Assembly (NCBI RefSeq): GCF_023101665.1
Contig: NZ_CP082161.1
Coordinates: 62,001-126,000 of the forward strand
Origin: Bradyrhizobium sp. 195
GTDB lineage: Bacteria > Pseudomonadota > Alphaproteobacteria > Rhizobiales > Xanthobacteraceae
Direction: 5' to 3'
Length of the DNA stretch: 64,000 bases
Below the pieces are notes generated by a model. It worked only from the letters and a program-made list of their open reading frames with translations, had not been told where the DNA came from and did not search any database. The first letter of the stretch is position 1. Each line of letters starts with the position of its first letter. A program made the translations under genes and the position numbers. Of the stretch, positions 1-9,130 are shown in pieces.

Positions 1-613
1 ACAGCAGCGACTCGCGCGAGATCAAGCCCGTGGTCGCGTAACTGATCATCGAGAAGAGATCCGACGCGCCGAAGAACAGCACGATATTGGCGCGCGCGAC
101 GATCGGCGCGATCGGGCGGCCGAGCCAGTAGCCGACGATCGGCGGGCCGCCGGTCTGCGCGAGGCCACTGCAGAAACCCGAGAGGCCGCCAATGCCGACC
201 GAGAGCCAGGCGTGGTCCTTGCCGCGATAGCGCCAGCCCGACAGCAGCAGCAGCAACAGCGCCGCGACGAAGCAGGAGATGATCCAGCGCGTCGTGACGG
301 GTTCGAGCACGCTGAGGAAATAGGTGCCGAGGGGGACGCCGATCAGCGCACCCAGTACGATCACGGCGGTGGCCTTGCGATCCGCCTTCCGCCACGCGTC
401 CGGCAGCAGCGGCGCTGCCGAAACAAAATCGATCACGAGCAGCAAGGCGGCAACGAGCCGCGGCGCAGCGATGCTGCTCGCCAGCGGCATGAAGATCAGC
501 GCCGAGCCGAAGCCGGAGAAGCCGCGTGCGGTACCCGAAACGAAAGCGACGGCGCAGAGCGCCATCGCAATGGTGAGGCTGACGTCCTTCGGAAGGAAAT
601 CAGCGAGGGTCAT
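1..613 (-). CDS. TauE/SafE (TSUP) family permease, 3' end outside window
   Basis: Translation of the minus strand from the ATG at 613 gives MTLADFLPKDVSLTIAMALC and then several hydrophobic segments, including a leucine-rich stretch near residue 120. There is a GLSGFCSGLAQTGGPPIVGYWL segment, and this Gly/Pro-rich loop is typical of the sulfite exporter TauE/SafE family. About 204 codons are visible and the C-terminus lies beyond position 1. The family exports sulfite, sulfoacetate or other organic anions through the inner membrane; the substrate cannot be told from sequence. The reading frame has no companion protein in the ORF list supplied because it is open at the window edge. Confidence 0.8.
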   Translation of the reverse strand, partial: MTLADFLPKDVSLTIAMALCAVAFVSGTARGFSGFGSALIFMPLASSIAAPRLVAALLLVIDFVSAAPLLPDAWRKADRKATAVIVLGALIGVPLGTYFLSVLEPVTTRWIISCFVAALLLLLLSGWRYRGKDHAWLSVGIGGLSGFCSGLAQTGGPPIVGYWLGRPIAPIVARANIVLFFGASDLFSMISYATTGLISRESLL

Positions 614-627
614 GCTCTATGATTCTG

Positions 628-676
628 GAGCATGATGTTGTCCGAAAACCGCTTCACACTTTTCGGTATCATGCTC
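628..676. repeat. Palindromic repeat family C, copy 1
   Basis: An approximately 49-bp element starts gagcatgat and ends atcatgctc, with a central aaaaccgcttcacac segment. A near-identical copy lies at 45893-45941 and a degenerate copy at about 24967-25042. It lies between the TauE/SafE gene and pheT, and the pheT stop codon (669-671) falls inside it. Confidence 0.85.
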
Positions 677-3077
677 GGAGCGTGCCGCCGGTCTTCTTCG
701 TGACCTCCGCCACGATCTTGGCGCCGACAGCTTCGATCTCCTGGTCGGTCAGCGTCTTCTCGCGCGGCTGGAGCATGACCGCGACCGCGATCGACTTTTT
801 GCCGTCGTCGATGCCCTTGCCCTCATAGACGTCGAAGACGCTCACGCCGGTGATCAGCTTCTTGTCGACGCCTTGCGCGGCACGCACGATGTCGCCGGCC
901 TTCACGCTGCGATCGACGATGAAGGCGAAGTCGCGTGACACCGGCTGGAACGCCGACAGCTCGATCACGGGCTTGGCGCGGGTCGGCTTTTTCTTGGCCT
1001 CGGGGATCCGGTCGAGGATCACCTCGAACACCATCAGCGGGCCGTCGGCGCCGAGCGCTTCCAGCGCGCGCGGATGCATCTCCCCGAAAGTGCCGAGCAC
1101 GTTCTGCGGCCCGATCTGGATCGTGCCGGAGCGACCCGGATGGAGCCATGCCGGACCGCCCGCGACGATCTGCAGCGCCTGCATCGGCGCGCCGGCGGCA
1201 GCCAGCACCGCCAGCGCATCCGCCTTGGCGTCGAACACATCGGCCTGTGCCGAGCCCGACCAGTGCCGCCCCAGACCTTCCGAGGAGGCAAAGCCGCGGC
1301 GAACGCCGCTCGCCGCCATGAACTGATCCTGCGGGCGATCGCCCTTGAAGAGCTGGCCGACCTCGAACAGCGCGACATCGCCAAAGCCGCGATCGGCGTT
1401 GGCCTGCGCCGCCGCGATCAGGCCCGCGAGCAGGGTCGGGCGCATGTCGGAGAGATCCGACGCGATCGGGTTGGCGACTTCGAGCTCGCGTTGCCCGCCG
1501 CCGAACAATTGCGCCGCGGGCTTCGTGATGAATGACCAGGTCACCGCTTCGATGATGCCGCGGCTTGCGAGCGCGCGCCTGGCGCGGCGGGTGCGCAGCT
1601 GAAGCGGCGTCAGCACCGGTTTGCGCGCGTCCTCGCCGCGTTCGAACGGCGTCATCGGCACCTTGTCCACGCCAAAGATGCGGACGATCTCCTCGACGAT
1701 GTCGGCCTTGCCGTGCACGTCCGAGCGCCACGAGGGCACAGCGACCTTCACGACGGGGCCCGGGCCCGCCATCATGAAGCCGAGATGGGTCAGGATGCGC
1801 TTCATCTCCAACTGCGGCACCTCGATGCCGGAGAGGCGCTTGACCTCGGTGACGGGGAAATCGATCACACGGTCGTCGCCGAAGGATTTGCCGACCACGA
1901 CGGTCTCGGACGGCGCGCCGCCGCACATTTCCATCACCAGCTTGGTCGCAAGCTCGAGGCCGGGCACCATGAAGGCCGGATCGACGCCGCGCTCGAAGCG
2001 ATAGCGTGCGTCCGAATTGATGCCGAGCTTGCGGCCGGTCTGGGCGATGTTGATCTCGTTCCACAGCGCCGATTCGATCAGCACGTCGGTGGTATCATCG
2101 TCGCAGCCCGAGGCCTCGCCGCCCATGATGCCGGCGAGCGATTCGACGCCGTGCTCGTCCGCGATCACGCAGATGGCGGGATCGAGATTATAGGTGCGGC
2201 CGTCGAGCGCGAGCAGCGTCTCGCCGTCGCGCGCGCGGCGCACGACGAGATGGCCCTTCACCTTCTTGGCATCGAACACGTGCAGCGGACGCGCGCGGTC
2301 GTAGGTCATGAAGTTGGTGATGTCGACCAGCGCGTTGATCGGGCGCAGCCCGATCGCGGTCAGCCGCTTCTGCAGCCATTCCGGCGACGGCTTGTTCTTC
2401 ACGCCGCGCACGAGGCGAAGCGCGAAGCCCGGGCACAGCGTGGAATCCTCGACCGTGACCTTCACCGGGCACGGGAATTCGCCCTTGATCGGCTTGATGG
2501 TGGGGTCCTTGAACTTGCCCATGTCGGCCGCGGCAAGGTCGCGCGCGATGCCGTGCACGCCGGTGCAGTCCTGCCGGTTCGGCGTCAAATTGATCTCGAT
2601 CACGGGATCGCCGAGCGCGGCCCATTCGGCATAGCCCGCGCCGAGCGGCGCGTCCGCCGGCAATTCCATGATGCCGTCATGGTCATTGGAGATCTGCAGC
2701 TCGGCCGCCGAGCACAGCATGCCGCGGCTTTCGACGCCGCGGATGGTGCCGACACCGAGCGTGATGTCCTTGCCGGGAATGTAAGTGCCGGGCGGCGAGA
2801 ACACGCTGACGAGGCCCGCACGCGCATTCGGGGCACCGCACACGACCTGCACGGGCGCACCGCCGTCCCCGGTGTCAACCATGCAGACGCGCAGACGATC
2901 AGCATTCGGATGCTGCTCGGCCGAGATCACCCTCGCAATGGTGAAAGGCTTCAGCGCCTTCGCCTTGTCCTCGATGTTCTCGACCTCGAGCCCGATCATG
3001 GTGAGCTTCTCGGCGAGCTTGTCCAGCGGCTCGTCGGTCTCGAGATGATCCTTCAGCCAGGAGAGGGTGAATTTCAT
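669..3077 (-). CDS. pheT: Phenylalanine--tRNA ligase beta subunit
   Basis: PheT forms the (alpha-beta)2 phenylalanyl-tRNA synthetase with PheS and carries tRNA-binding and editing domains. The protein is 802 aa, normal for bacterial PheT. It begins [20 protein letters not shown], has the N-terminal EMAP-like tRNA-binding fold ([20 protein letters not shown] and [11 protein letters not shown]), the B5 region (ITHLGF then [20 protein letters not shown]), and ends with an FDX anticodon-binding domain ([17 protein letters not shown]). Longer upstream frames are overlap with the preceding gene; the ATG at 3077 overlaps the stop of the DUF559 gene as ATGA, so the two are probably translationally coupled. 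The last codons and stop lie in repeat C. Confidence 0.97.
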   Translation of the reverse strand: MKFTLSWLKDHLETDEPLDKLAEKLTMIGLEVENIEDKAKALKPFTIARVISAEQHPNADRLRVCMVDTGDGGAPVQVVCGAPNARAGLVSVFSPPGTYIPGKDITLGVGTIRGVESRGMLCSAAELQISNDHDGIMELPADAPLGAGYAEWAALGDPVIEINLTPNRQDCTGVHGIARDLAAADMGKFKDPTIKPIKGEFPCPVKVTVEDSTLCPGFALRLVRGVKNKPSPEWLQKRLTAIGLRPINALVDITNFMTYDRARPLHVFDAKKVKGHLVVRRARDGETLLALDGRTYNLDPAICVIADEHGVESLAGIMGGEASGCDDDTTDVLIESALWNEINIAQTGRKLGINSDARYRFERGVDPAFMVPGLELATKLVMEMCGGAPSETVVVGKSFGDDRVIDFPVTEVKRLSGIEVPQLEMKRILTHLGFMMAGPGPVVKVAVPSWRSDVHGKADIVEEIVRIFGVDKVPMTPFERGEDARKPVLTPLQLRTRRARRALASRGIIEAVTWSFITKPAAQLFGGGQRELEVANPIASDLSDMRPTLLAGLIAAAQANADRGFGDVALFEVGQLFKGDRPQDQFMAASGVRRGFASSEGLGRHWSGSAQADVFDAKADALAVLAAAGAPMQALQIVAGGPAWLHPGRSGTIQIGPQNVLGTFGEMHPRALEALGADGPLMVFEVILDRIPEAKKKPTRAKPVIELSAFQPVSRDFAFIVDRSVKAGDIVRAAQGVDKKLITGVSVFDVYEGKGIDDGKKSIAVAVMLQPREKTLTDQEIEAVGAKIVAEVTKKTGGTLRA

Positions 3078-3532
3078 GGCTGTTTCTTCTCCACGGAGAC
3101 GGTCTGCTCCCTCTCCCGCTTGCGGGGGAGGGTTGGGGTGGGGGCTCTCTCCGCGACGGTAGTGGCGATTGTTTCGAGAACACCGGCGCGGTTGGTCATG
3201 ACGTCGAGATTGCTGAAGCGAAGCACCTTGAAACCTTTCGCTTCGATCGCGGCAGAGCGAGGCGCATCGGCGCGCTCGCCTGCGTCGGAGGAATGTTGGC
3301 CGCCATCGAGCTCGATGACGAGCTTGGCTGTATGGCAGATGAAATCGGCGATGTACCGATCGATCGGCACTTGGCGACGAAAGCTGGCGCCGTTCAATCG
3401 GCCAGCACGCAGCTCCGACCACAAGATACGCTCTGCATCGGTGGAGTTGCGCCCGAGCGCTCGTGCATTGGCTCGTAGCTTGGCCGACACCTTCCAGTCC
3501 GGATGTTCAGGATCGACCATTGGCAGCCCCAT
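3074..3532 (-). CDS. DUF559 (Vsr/PD-(D/E)XK-like) domain protein between pheS and pheT
   Basis: This is a 152-aa protein with a DUF559 core: [20 protein letters not shown] at about residues 17-36, [16 protein letters not shown], the acidic motif [10 protein letters not shown] and [20 protein letters not shown]. The family has the Vsr/restriction-endonuclease fold, and Glu/Asp in IELDG are candidate catalytic residues; the real substrate is unknown. The start is uncertain: ATG at 3532 (chosen) or at 3520. The final ~23 residues ([14 protein letters not shown]...) are encoded by a palindromic repeat, and another repeat lies just upstream of the start. It sits in the phe operon, and its TGA overlaps the pheT ATG. 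Confidence 0.85.
   Translation of the reverse strand: MGLPMVDPEHPDWKVSAKLRANARALGRNSTDAERILWSELRAGRLNGASFRRQVPIDRYIADFICHTAKLVIELDGGQHSSDAGERADAPRSAAIEAKGFKVLRFSNLDVMTNRAGVLETIATTVAERAPTPTLPRKREREQTVSVEKKQP
3091..3159. repeat. Palindromic repeat family A, copy 1
   Basis: The core is cccgcttgcgggggagggttgggg followed by ctctctccgcgacgg. It is the same family as the elements at 3536-3700, 6731-6860, 15309-15433 and 63251-63378. Here it is translated as the C-terminal tail of the DUF559 protein. Confidence 0.85.
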
Positions 3533-3535
3533 CGA

Positions 3536-3700
3536 GGAGACACCCTCACCCCAGCCCTCCCCCGCAAGCGGGAGAGGGAGTCCGACCGGTTGCGAGGCTC
3601 GAGAAAACGTATCCATACGACGAACGCGAAGCCCTCGCTCTATCCGTTCCCTCCCCCGCAGGCGGGGGAGGGGCAGGGAGAGGGTTGTCTCCGCAACGGG
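3536..3700. repeat. Palindromic repeat family A, composite copy 2
   Basis: Two inverted family A half-elements are present: ccctcaccccagccctcccc...gcgggagagggag, and ctcccccgcaggcgggggaggggcag...gtctccgcaacggg, about 70 bp apart. They fill the space between the DUF559 start (3532) and the pheS stop (3742). The frame continues open through the element, so upstream extension of the DUF559 protein would be repeat-derived ([12 protein letters not shown]). Confidence 0.85.
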
Positions 3701-3741
3701 AACGGAGAAAGTCTTCGCTGGCTCAATGTTGAGAGCGAGCA

Positions 3742-4824
3742 TCACGCGCTCAGCCCCCCAGCCAGCGTCGGCACTTCGAGCGGCTTGAAGCCGTAATGGG
3801 ACAGCCAGCGGACGTCGCTGTCGAACAGCTGGCGCAGGTCGGCGATGCCGTATTTCAGCATGGCGATGCGATCGATGCCCATGCCCCAGGCAAAGCCCTG
3901 GTATTCGTCGGGATCGATGCCGCATGCGCGCAGCACGTTCGGGTGCACCATGCCGCAGCCGAGAATCTCGAGCCAGTCCTCGCCCTCGCCGAAGCGGATC
4001 TCGCCCTTGTCGCGGCGGCACTGGATGTCGACTTCCAGCGACGGCTCGGTGAACGGGAAGAACGAGGGGCGGAAGCGCATGTTGATGTGGTCGACCTCGA
4101 AGAACGCCTTGCAGAACTCGTGCAGGATCCATTTGAGGTGGCCGAGATGCGAGGTCTTGTCGATGACGAGGCCTTCGACCTGGTGGAATTGCGGCGTGTG
4201 GGTCGCATCCGAATCGATGCGGTAGGTGCGGCCCGGACAGATCACGCGGATCGGCGGCTTCTGGCTCAGCATGGTGCGCACCTGCACCGGCGAGGTGTGG
4301 GTTCGCAGCAGCATGCGCGAGCCGTCTTCCTTCGGATGGAAGAAGAAAGTGTCGTGCATCTCGCGCGCGGGATGGCCTTCGGGGAAGTTCAGCTTGGTGA
4401 AGTTGTAATCGTCGGTCTCGATATCGGGGCCTTCGGCGACCGAGAAGCCCATGTCGGCGAAGATCGTGGTCAGCTCGTCCCAGACCTGGCTCAGCGGATG
4501 GATGCGGCCGGCTTCAGTCGTCGCGTCGCGCAGCGGCAGGGTGACGTCGATGGTCTCCGACGCCAGCCGCGCATCGAGCGCCGCCGATTTCAAGACGTCG
4601 CGGCGCGCGGCCAGCGCCTGGGTGACCTCGTCCTTGGCCTGGTTGATCGCGGCGCCCTGCGTCTTGCGCTCGTCCGGCGACATCTTGCCGAGCGTCGCGA
4701 GCAAGGCTGAGATCGAGCCCTTCTTGCCGAGCGAGGCAACACGCACGGCTTCGAGGGCCGCTTCGTCGCCGGCAGCACTAATCTGCGCGAGGATGGATTG
4801 AACGAGACTGGCGAGGTCGGACAC
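3742..4824 (-). CDS. pheS: Phenylalanine--tRNA ligase alpha subunit
   Basis: PheS is the catalytic subunit of phenylalanyl-tRNA synthetase. From the GTG at 4824 the protein is 360 aa and begins (M)[20 protein letters not shown], an N-terminal coiled coil for tRNA-Phe. Class II synthetase motifs follow: motif 1 region ([14 protein letters not shown]), motif 2 ([11 protein letters not shown] then [22 protein letters not shown]) and motif 3 ([19 protein letters not shown]). A TTG at 4839 gives five more residues but lacks family support. It is upstream of the DUF559 gene and pheT, and downstream of rplT, the usual infC-rpmI-rplT-pheST order. Confidence 0.96.
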   Translation of the reverse strand: MSDLASLVQSILAQISAAGDEAALEAVRVASLGKKGSISALLATLGKMSPDERKTQGAAINQAKDEVTQALAARRDVLKSAALDARLASETIDVTLPLRDATTEAGRIHPLSQVWDELTTIFADMGFSVAEGPDIETDDYNFTKLNFPEGHPAREMHDTFFFHPKEDGSRMLLRTHTSPVQVRTMLSQKPPIRVICPGRTYRIDSDATHTPQFHQVEGLVIDKTSHLGHLKWILHEFCKAFFEVDHINMRFRPSFFPFTEPSLEVDIQCRRDKGEIRFGEGEDWLEILGCGMVHPNVLRACGIDPDEYQGFAWGMGIDRIAMLKYGIADLRQLFDSDVRWLSHYGFKPLEVPTLAGGLSA

Positions 4825-4968
4825 GGTCGGATCCCTCAAACTTGCAAAAGGCTGCCGGGTTGTGGCCGCAGCCGGGGCGGAACGTCAAGCCGAATGGAGG
4901 TCGAAAATGTGGGGCATTTGAACCGTCAAGGCATGGCTGGCACCAACCTGAACGCGAAGGAGAAGACG

Positions 4969-5385
4969 ATGCGTTTGAGATCCTGCGTGGCCGGCCTGGC
5001 CCTGGTTCTGTTGGAAGGCATTCTGGGAGGCGCGGCGCTCGCCGACGAATGCCAGGCCAAATCCACGTCGATGGATGACATCGTCGTGGCCCTGAACGCG
5101 GCGCCGAGCTGCGACCGTGCCATGAAGCTGTTCGAGGCCTGCGCATACGGCGCCAGCGGCGACGTGCAGTTCGGTGAGGCGGTCGAGAAGAAGTGCGAGG
5201 TCGATTTCATCGGCCGGCTGGGGCCGCCACAGAAGCTCAGCTACCAGCGCGGGTTGCGGATCTGCGACCAAAAGTACCGGAACAAGTCCGGTACCATGTA
5301 TATCTCGGCCACGGCCTTCTGCCGGGCGGAGGTCGCCCAGCGCTACTCGCAACGCGCGCTGAAGGCCGGCGGAGCCGGCCGCTAG
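4969..5385 (+). CDS. Small secreted six-cysteine hypothetical protein
   Basis: A 138-aa protein of unknown function. The ATG at 4969 is preceded by a good ribosome binding site (aaggagaa, 4957-4964). Residues 1-25 form a signal peptide ending GGAALA before DECQ, so the mature protein is periplasmic or secreted. It has six cysteines (DEC, PSC, EAC, KKC, RIC, AFC), suggesting three disulfides, and no domain I recognise. It is transcribed convergently to rplT, only 11 bp away, and divergently from pheS; its 3' end holds a GGCCGGC/GCCGGCC hairpin (5365-5383) that could terminate in both directions. Confidence 0.8.
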   Translation: MRLRSCVAGLALVLLEGILGGAALADECQAKSTSMDDIVVALNAAPSCDRAMKLFEACAYGASGDVQFGEAVEKKCEVDFIGRLGPPQKLSYQRGLRICDQKYRNKSGTMYISATAFCRAEVAQRYSQRALKAGGAGR

Positions 5386-5396
5386 CGCCGCACGGC

Positions 5397-5756
5397 TCAG
5401 GCGGCGAGCGCGGCCTTGGCCTTCTCGGCGATCGCCTGGAACGCGGCGGGCTCGTGGACCGCGAGATCCGACAGCACCTTGCGGTCCACGGTGATCCCGG
5501 ACTTGGCCATGCCGTCGATAAATCGGCTGTAGGTCAGGCCGAACGGACGGACGGCAGCGTTGATGCGCTGGATCCAGAGCGCGCGGAATGTGCGCTTCTT
5601 ACGCTTGCGGTCACGGAAGGCGTATTGCTGGGCCTTCTCCACGGCCGGCTTGGCGGCGCGGATGGTGTTCTTGCGGCGGCCATAGAAGCCCTTGGCGGCC
5701 TTGTAGACTTTCTTGTGCTTGGCGTGGGCGGTCACACCGCGTTTGACGCGAGACAT
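5397..5756 (-). CDS. rplT: 50S ribosomal protein L20
   Basis: A 119-aa protein beginning [20 protein letters not shown], with the L20 signature [13 protein letters not shown] and [21 protein letters not shown]20 binds 23S rRNA early in assembly of the large subunit, and in many bacteria it also represses its own operon. It lies 80 bp downstream of rpmI, in the usual pair, and upstream of pheS-pheT. Confidence 0.98.
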   Translation of the reverse strand: MSRVKRGVTAHAKHKKVYKAAKGFYGRRKNTIRAAKPAVEKAQQYAFRDRKRKKRTFRALWIQRINAAVRPFGLTYSRFIDGMAKSGITVDRKVLSDLAVHEPAAFQAIAEKAKAALAA

Positions 5757-5836
5757 GACAAATATCCTTCAGAGATGACTTCGGTTTCGGATCGCCGCGC
5801 GAATGCGGCGCGAGGTGGCAGTGATCGTGGACGCGA

Positions 5837-6037
5837 TCAGGCGTTCGGCAAGAAGTACTTCTTGACGTTGTCGCCGTCGGTCTTGAACAGCACGCGGGTG
5901 CCGCGGAGCTGACGGATCTGCTTCTTCGTCCGCTTGATCATGCCGTGACGCTTGCCGCGCTGGGCGTGCATCACTTTGCCGGTGGCAGTCACCTTGAAGC
6001 GCTTTTTAGCGCCCGATTTGGTCTTCAGCTTGGGCAT
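5837..6037 (-). CDS. rpmI: 50S ribosomal protein L35
   Basis: A 66-aa very basic protein, [20 protein letters not shown]..., with the typical L35 [20 protein letters not shown] segment and C-terminal KKYFLPNA. It starts at the ATG at 6037 with an AGGAG-type ribosome binding site just upstream (ctctcct on the plus strand, 6041-6047). It is cotranscribed with rplT; the usual upstream partner infC lies 0.9 kb away on the same strand. Confidence 0.98.
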   Translation of the reverse strand: MPKLKTKSGAKKRFKVTATGKVMHAQRGKRHGMIKRTKKQIRQLRGTRVLFKTDGDNVKKYFLPNA

Positions 6038-6309
6038 TTGGCTCTCCTAATGGCCACAGAGATCCGCCCGCGAAGGCGGCTGGCCGTCAAAAATGCTCGT
6101 TAGAGCGTTGATTGTGCTCAGGTTTTGCGAACAAGCGCGAAACCCGCACCGAAACACCGCCACGGCAGCCCTTAATCAGCCGGGCGATGAAGGCTGGGCT
6201 TATGGCAGAGGACGAGCCAATTGGCAACGATGAACCGGCGGAACCTGCCCGGCGACTATCGGGAATTGCTGCCCTTATGTCCAAGTCTGTCGCCCGGAGC
6301 AGGACCAAA

Positions 6310-6714
6310 ATGGCCCATTTTTCCCAGTTGCTGTCGTCTCTGACCGATTTCGCCCGCCCGCGCCAACTGGCGCTGATCGCCGTGCTCGCAACGGCTGCGC
6401 TGCCGTCGACTGCCGATGCCCGCGTCGGCAGCTATGACGGCGTCTGGAATGTCACCTTCGCCACCACACGGGGCAATTGCAGCTCCGGTTACAGCGTCCC
6501 GTTCGCCGTGACCGGCAGCCGGGTCTCGTCCGCCGGCGGGGGCCGGGTCTCCGGCAGGGTCAATCGCGGCGGCGCAGTCGCGGTCCAGGTCTCGGTCGGC
6601 GCGTCCCATGCCAGCGGCGGCGGTCGGCTCGCCGGCGTGAACGGCACCGGGTCGTGGAAGGGGATCATTTCCGGAGACCAGTGCAGCGGCACCTGGCAGG
6701 CGACGCGGACCTAA
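6310..6714 (+). CDS. Small secreted glycine-rich hypothetical protein
   Basis: A 134-aa protein of unknown function inserted, on the opposite strand, between infC and rpmI. From the ATG at 6310 it has a signal peptide or membrane anchor (ARPRQLALIAVLATAALPST-ADA) and a mature part of about 95 residues rich in Gly, Ser and Val with alternating hydrophobic residues (GRVSGRVNRGGAVAVQVSVG), which looks like a beta-barrel or beta-sandwich. Two cysteines (GNCSS and DQCSG) could form a disulfide. GGAGCAGGA at 6296-6304 is a reasonable ribosome binding site. An in-frame ATG at 6277 would add 11 residues. Confidence 0.72.
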   Translation: MAHFSQLLSSLTDFARPRQLALIAVLATAALPSTADARVGSYDGVWNVTFATTRGNCSSGYSVPFAVTGSRVSSAGGGRVSGRVNRGGAVAVQVSVGASHASGGGRLAGVNGTGSWKGIISGDQCSGTWQATRT

Positions 6715-6730
6715 CTATCGCCAAGAAGGC

Positions 6731-6860
6731 GGTGCGCTCCCTCCCCCCGCCTGCGGGGGAGGGTTGGGGAGAGGGTGTCTCCACAACGGGACAGTCTTCC
6801 AGAGGAGAGAGCCCTCACCCGGCGCTTCGCGCCACCCTCTCCCGCAAGCGGGCGAGGGTG
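6731..6860. repeat. Palindromic repeat family A, copy 3
   Basis: Two inverted halves: cgctccctccccccgcctgcgggggagggt...gagggtgtctcc, then gagagccctcacc...cctctcccgcaagcgggcgagg. It sits between a secreted-protein gene and the infC terminator. Confidence 0.88.
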
Positions 6861-6890
6861 CAGCAACGCTCGCGGCGTGCACCCCCGCAC

Positions 6891-6927
6891 AAACAAAACG
6901 GCCCGCCGGACATCCGGACGGGCCGTT
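6891..6927 (-). terminator. Rho-independent terminator of infC
   Basis: On the minus strand AACGGCCCG-T-CCGG-ATGT-CCGG-C-GGGCCGTT is followed by TTGTTT. It lies 27 bp after the infC stop codon. The stem (6897-6927) is long and GC-rich and may also stop the convergent plus-strand gene. Confidence 0.85.
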
Positions 6928-6953
6928 GAATTATCAGTCCTGACAAACCGGTG

Positions 6954-7493
6954 TCAGCGCGGCGCCAGCACCATGACGACCTGACGGCCCTCGAACCGCG
7001 CGTCCTGCTCGACCTTGGCGAGCTCGGCGACGTCGGTCTTGATCTTGTCGAGCAGCTTAGTGCCGATCTCCTGATGCGCCATTTCGCGGCCGCGATAGCG
7101 CAGCGTGATCTTGACCTTGTCGCCCTCTTCGAAGAACCGCTGCATCGCGCGCATCTTCACGTCGTAATCGTGGTCGTCGATCATCGGGCGGAGCTTGATC
7201 TCCTTGATCTCGACGATCTTCTGCCGCTTGCGGGCTTCGGCGGCTTTTTTCTGGGCGGAGTACTTATACTTCCCGTAGTCCATGATCTTGCACACGGGAG
7301 GGCTGACGTTCGGCGAGATCTCGACCAGATCCATGCCGGCCTCCTGGGCCATGCGGATGGCCGCAACAGTCTCGACCGTGCCTTTGTTGTCACCGGCCTG
7401 ATCGATCAGCTGGATCTGCGCATTGCGAATATCATCATTGATGCGCGGCCCATCTTTGCTGGCGACGGGCGGGGCTTTATTGGGACGGCGAAT
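6954..7493 (-). CDS. infC: Translation initiation factor IF-3, probable AUU start
   Basis: IF-3 binds the 30S subunit and rejects non-canonical starts and wrong tRNAs. Homology begins at [20 protein letters not shown], and the N domain and linker ([20 protein letters not shown]) and C domain ([30 protein letters not shown]) are complete. No ATG or GTG lies upstream in frame near this point; only a TTG at 7559, without family support. An ATT codon (7491-7493) lies 8 nt after a GGAG (7502-7505 on the minus strand), giving 179 aa, the E. coli size. E. coli infC is known to use AUU for autoregulation. Confidence 0.94.
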   Translation of the reverse strand: MRRPNKAPPVASKDGPRINDDIRNAQIQLIDQAGDNKGTVETVAAIRMAQEAGMDLVEISPNVSPPVCKIMDYGKYKYSAQKKAAEARKRQKIVEIKEIKLRPMIDDHDYDVKMRAMQRFFEEGDKVKITLRYRGREMAHQEIGTKLLDKIKTDVAELAKVEQDARFEGRQVVMVLAPR

Positions 7494-7738
7494 GGGTGGT
7501 TCTCCAAAGTTGTGAAAGAGGCTGCTATTTTGCAGGAAGATGCGTTGGCCGGCAAGCAATTCGCTCGGAGCGCGATCGAAAAACCCTCAAATGCGAGGTA
7601 TTTCGGCCACGCCTGGGCCCGGTGACCGACATAGACACCTTGCTTCCGTTCCGCAAGCGTCCCAAGGGGCAATGCCGGTCTGCGGCGCCGCGGAATACGA
7701 CCGGACAGCTCAAACCGTGCAGCCAGGGGAAACGTTCC

Positions 7739-8539
7739 ATGACCAATGCAATTCCCGAGGCCGTGCCCGGCTTCATCGACGTGGGCGAGGGCACGTCAGC
7801 ACGCAGGATCGCGGTCCGCAGCCGGCCCGGGCAAGGGCCCGGGCTGCTCTGGCTCGGCGGATTCAAGTCGGACATGCAGGGCAGCAAGGCCTTGGCGCTG
7901 GACGGCTGGGCCCGCGATCACGGCCGCGCAATGGTCCGGTTCGACTATTCCGGCCACGGCGAATCCGGCGGCGATTTCGCCGATGGAACCATCGGGCGCT
8001 GGCTAGAGGAGAGCGTGGCGGTGTTCGAGCGCTTCTGCGAGGGCCCGCAGGTCCTGATCGGCTCGTCCATGGGCGGCTGGATGGCGCTGCTGCTCGCGCG
8101 CGAGATCAAGAAGCGGCAAGAGAAACAACAGACCAAGGCGTCGCTGGCCGGTCTCGTCCTGATCGCGCCGGCGCCGGATTTCACCGAAGAGCTGATGTGG
8201 AAGAATTTTTCGGCGGCGGTGAAGCGGGAGATCGAGACCAAGGGCGTTTGGATGAGGCCGTCGGACTATGGCGACGGCTCGCCCTATCCGATCACGCGGA
8301 ACCTGATCGAGGAGGGGCGCAATCATCTCCTGCTCGGCAGCGCCATCGATCTCGGCTGCCCCGTCCGCATCCTGCAAGGCGCGCAGGATCCCGACGTGCC
8401 CTGGCAGCATGCCTTCGCGCTGACGCACCGTCTGCCGGCCGACGATGTCGTGCTGACCATGATCCAGGACGGCGATCACCGCCTCTCCCGCCCGCAGGAC
8501 ATCGCGCGCATTCTTGCCGCAGTGGCGGAGATCGGGTGA
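7739..8539 (+). CDS. Alpha/beta hydrolase
   Basis: A 266-aa cytoplasmic alpha/beta-hydrolase-fold protein. It begins at the ATG at 7739 (MTNAIPEAVPGFIDVGEG) after an AGGGGAA ribosome binding site. Features are GLLWLGGFKSDMQGSKA, an oxyanion/HGxG-like region; FDYSGHGESGGDF; the nucleophile elbow GSSMGGW; an acidic residue in ILQGAQDPDVPW; and a histidine in DGDHRLSR. This is the catalytic triad order Ser-Asp-His. It resembles the palmitoyl-protein thioesterase/ABHD10-like serine hydrolases; the substrate is unknown. It is divergent from infC, with a 245-bp shared upstream region. Confidence 0.88.
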   Translation: MTNAIPEAVPGFIDVGEGTSARRIAVRSRPGQGPGLLWLGGFKSDMQGSKALALDGWARDHGRAMVRFDYSGHGESGGDFADGTIGRWLEESVAVFERFCEGPQVLIGSSMGGWMALLLAREIKKRQEKQQTKASLAGLVLIAPAPDFTEELMWKNFSAAVKREIETKGVWMRPSDYGDGSPYPITRNLIEEGRNHLLLGSAIDLGCPVRILQGAQDPDVPWQHAFALTHRLPADDVVLTMIQDGDHRLSRPQDIARILAAVAEIG

Positions 8540-8561
8540 AATTGCTCGCCAAGAATTCGAT

Positions 8562-8600
8562 GTCATCGTCCGCGAAGGCGGACGATCCAGTACGCCGCGG
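8562..8600. repeat. Palindromic repeat family E, short copy
   Basis: The core tcatcgtccgcgaaggcggacgatccagtac is an inverted repeat (cgtccgc/gcggacg). It shares the gatccagtac edge with the longer element at 10127-10233. Confidence 0.75.
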
Positions 8601-8658
8601 CCGTTGTGTTTGAACCGAAAAGCCGCGGCATGCTGAGCATGGGGAAGGAGAAACGCCA

Positions 8659-9126
8659 ATGAACACCACCGCGATGCTGCGCGCGTTCTGCGACGCGGTC
8701 GAGCAGCGCAACGGCCGCGCGTTTGCCGAGCTGTTCACCGAGGATGGCGTCTATCACGACGTCTTCTACGGCGCTTTCGCTGGCCGCGCGAAGATCGCCG
8801 AACTGATCGACGACTGGTTCTATCGCACGGCGACCGATTTCCGCTGGGACATGCATGACGCCGTCACCGACGGCACCACGCTCTATGCGCGCTACACTTT
8901 CAGCTACAAATCAACCCTGCCGGAAGCGAACGGCGCGCGCGCGATGTTCGAGGGTGTGGCGATCATGACGCTGCGTGACGGCCAGATCGTGGGCTATCAC
9001 GAGGTCGCCAACACCGCGCCGGCGTTCGTCGATCTGAAGTTTGCACCGGAACGGATTGCGAAGATCGTCGCCAAGCAGGGCGCCGAGCTGAAGGCGCGGC
9101 CGGAGATGCAGCGACATTTGAAGTAG
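8659..9126 (+). CDS. SnoaL-like/NTF2-fold family protein
   Basis: A 155-aa protein with the SnoaL-like polyketide cyclase/ketosteroid isomerase fold. MLRAFCDAVEQRNGRAFAEL is the N-terminal helix, followed by FTEDGVYHDVFYGAFAGRAKI and a beta-rich half (DFRWDMHDAVTDGTTLYARY then GVAIMTLRDGQIVGYHEVAN). Members bind or isomerise small hydrophobic ligands; the ligand here is unknown. The ATG at 8659 has a strong GGGGAAGGAG ribosome binding site. It follows the hydrolase gene by 119 bp containing a repeat, so cotranscription is possible but unproven. Confidence 0.83.
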   Translation: MNTTAMLRAFCDAVEQRNGRAFAELFTEDGVYHDVFYGAFAGRAKIAELIDDWFYRTATDFRWDMHDAVTDGTTLYARYTFSYKSTLPEANGARAMFEGVAIMTLRDGQIVGYHEVANTAPAFVDLKFAPERIAKIVAKQGAELKARPEMQRHLK

Positions 9127-9130
9127 CTTT

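Noticed and set aside
1713..3788. 691-aa plus-strand frame opposite pheT and DUF559
   Set aside because: Antisense shadow; it runs through the repeat elements and has no domain.
4825..4839. pheS starting at the TTG at 4839
   Set aside because: GTG 4824 (SDLASL...) fits the family start and 360-aa length; five extra residues have no support.
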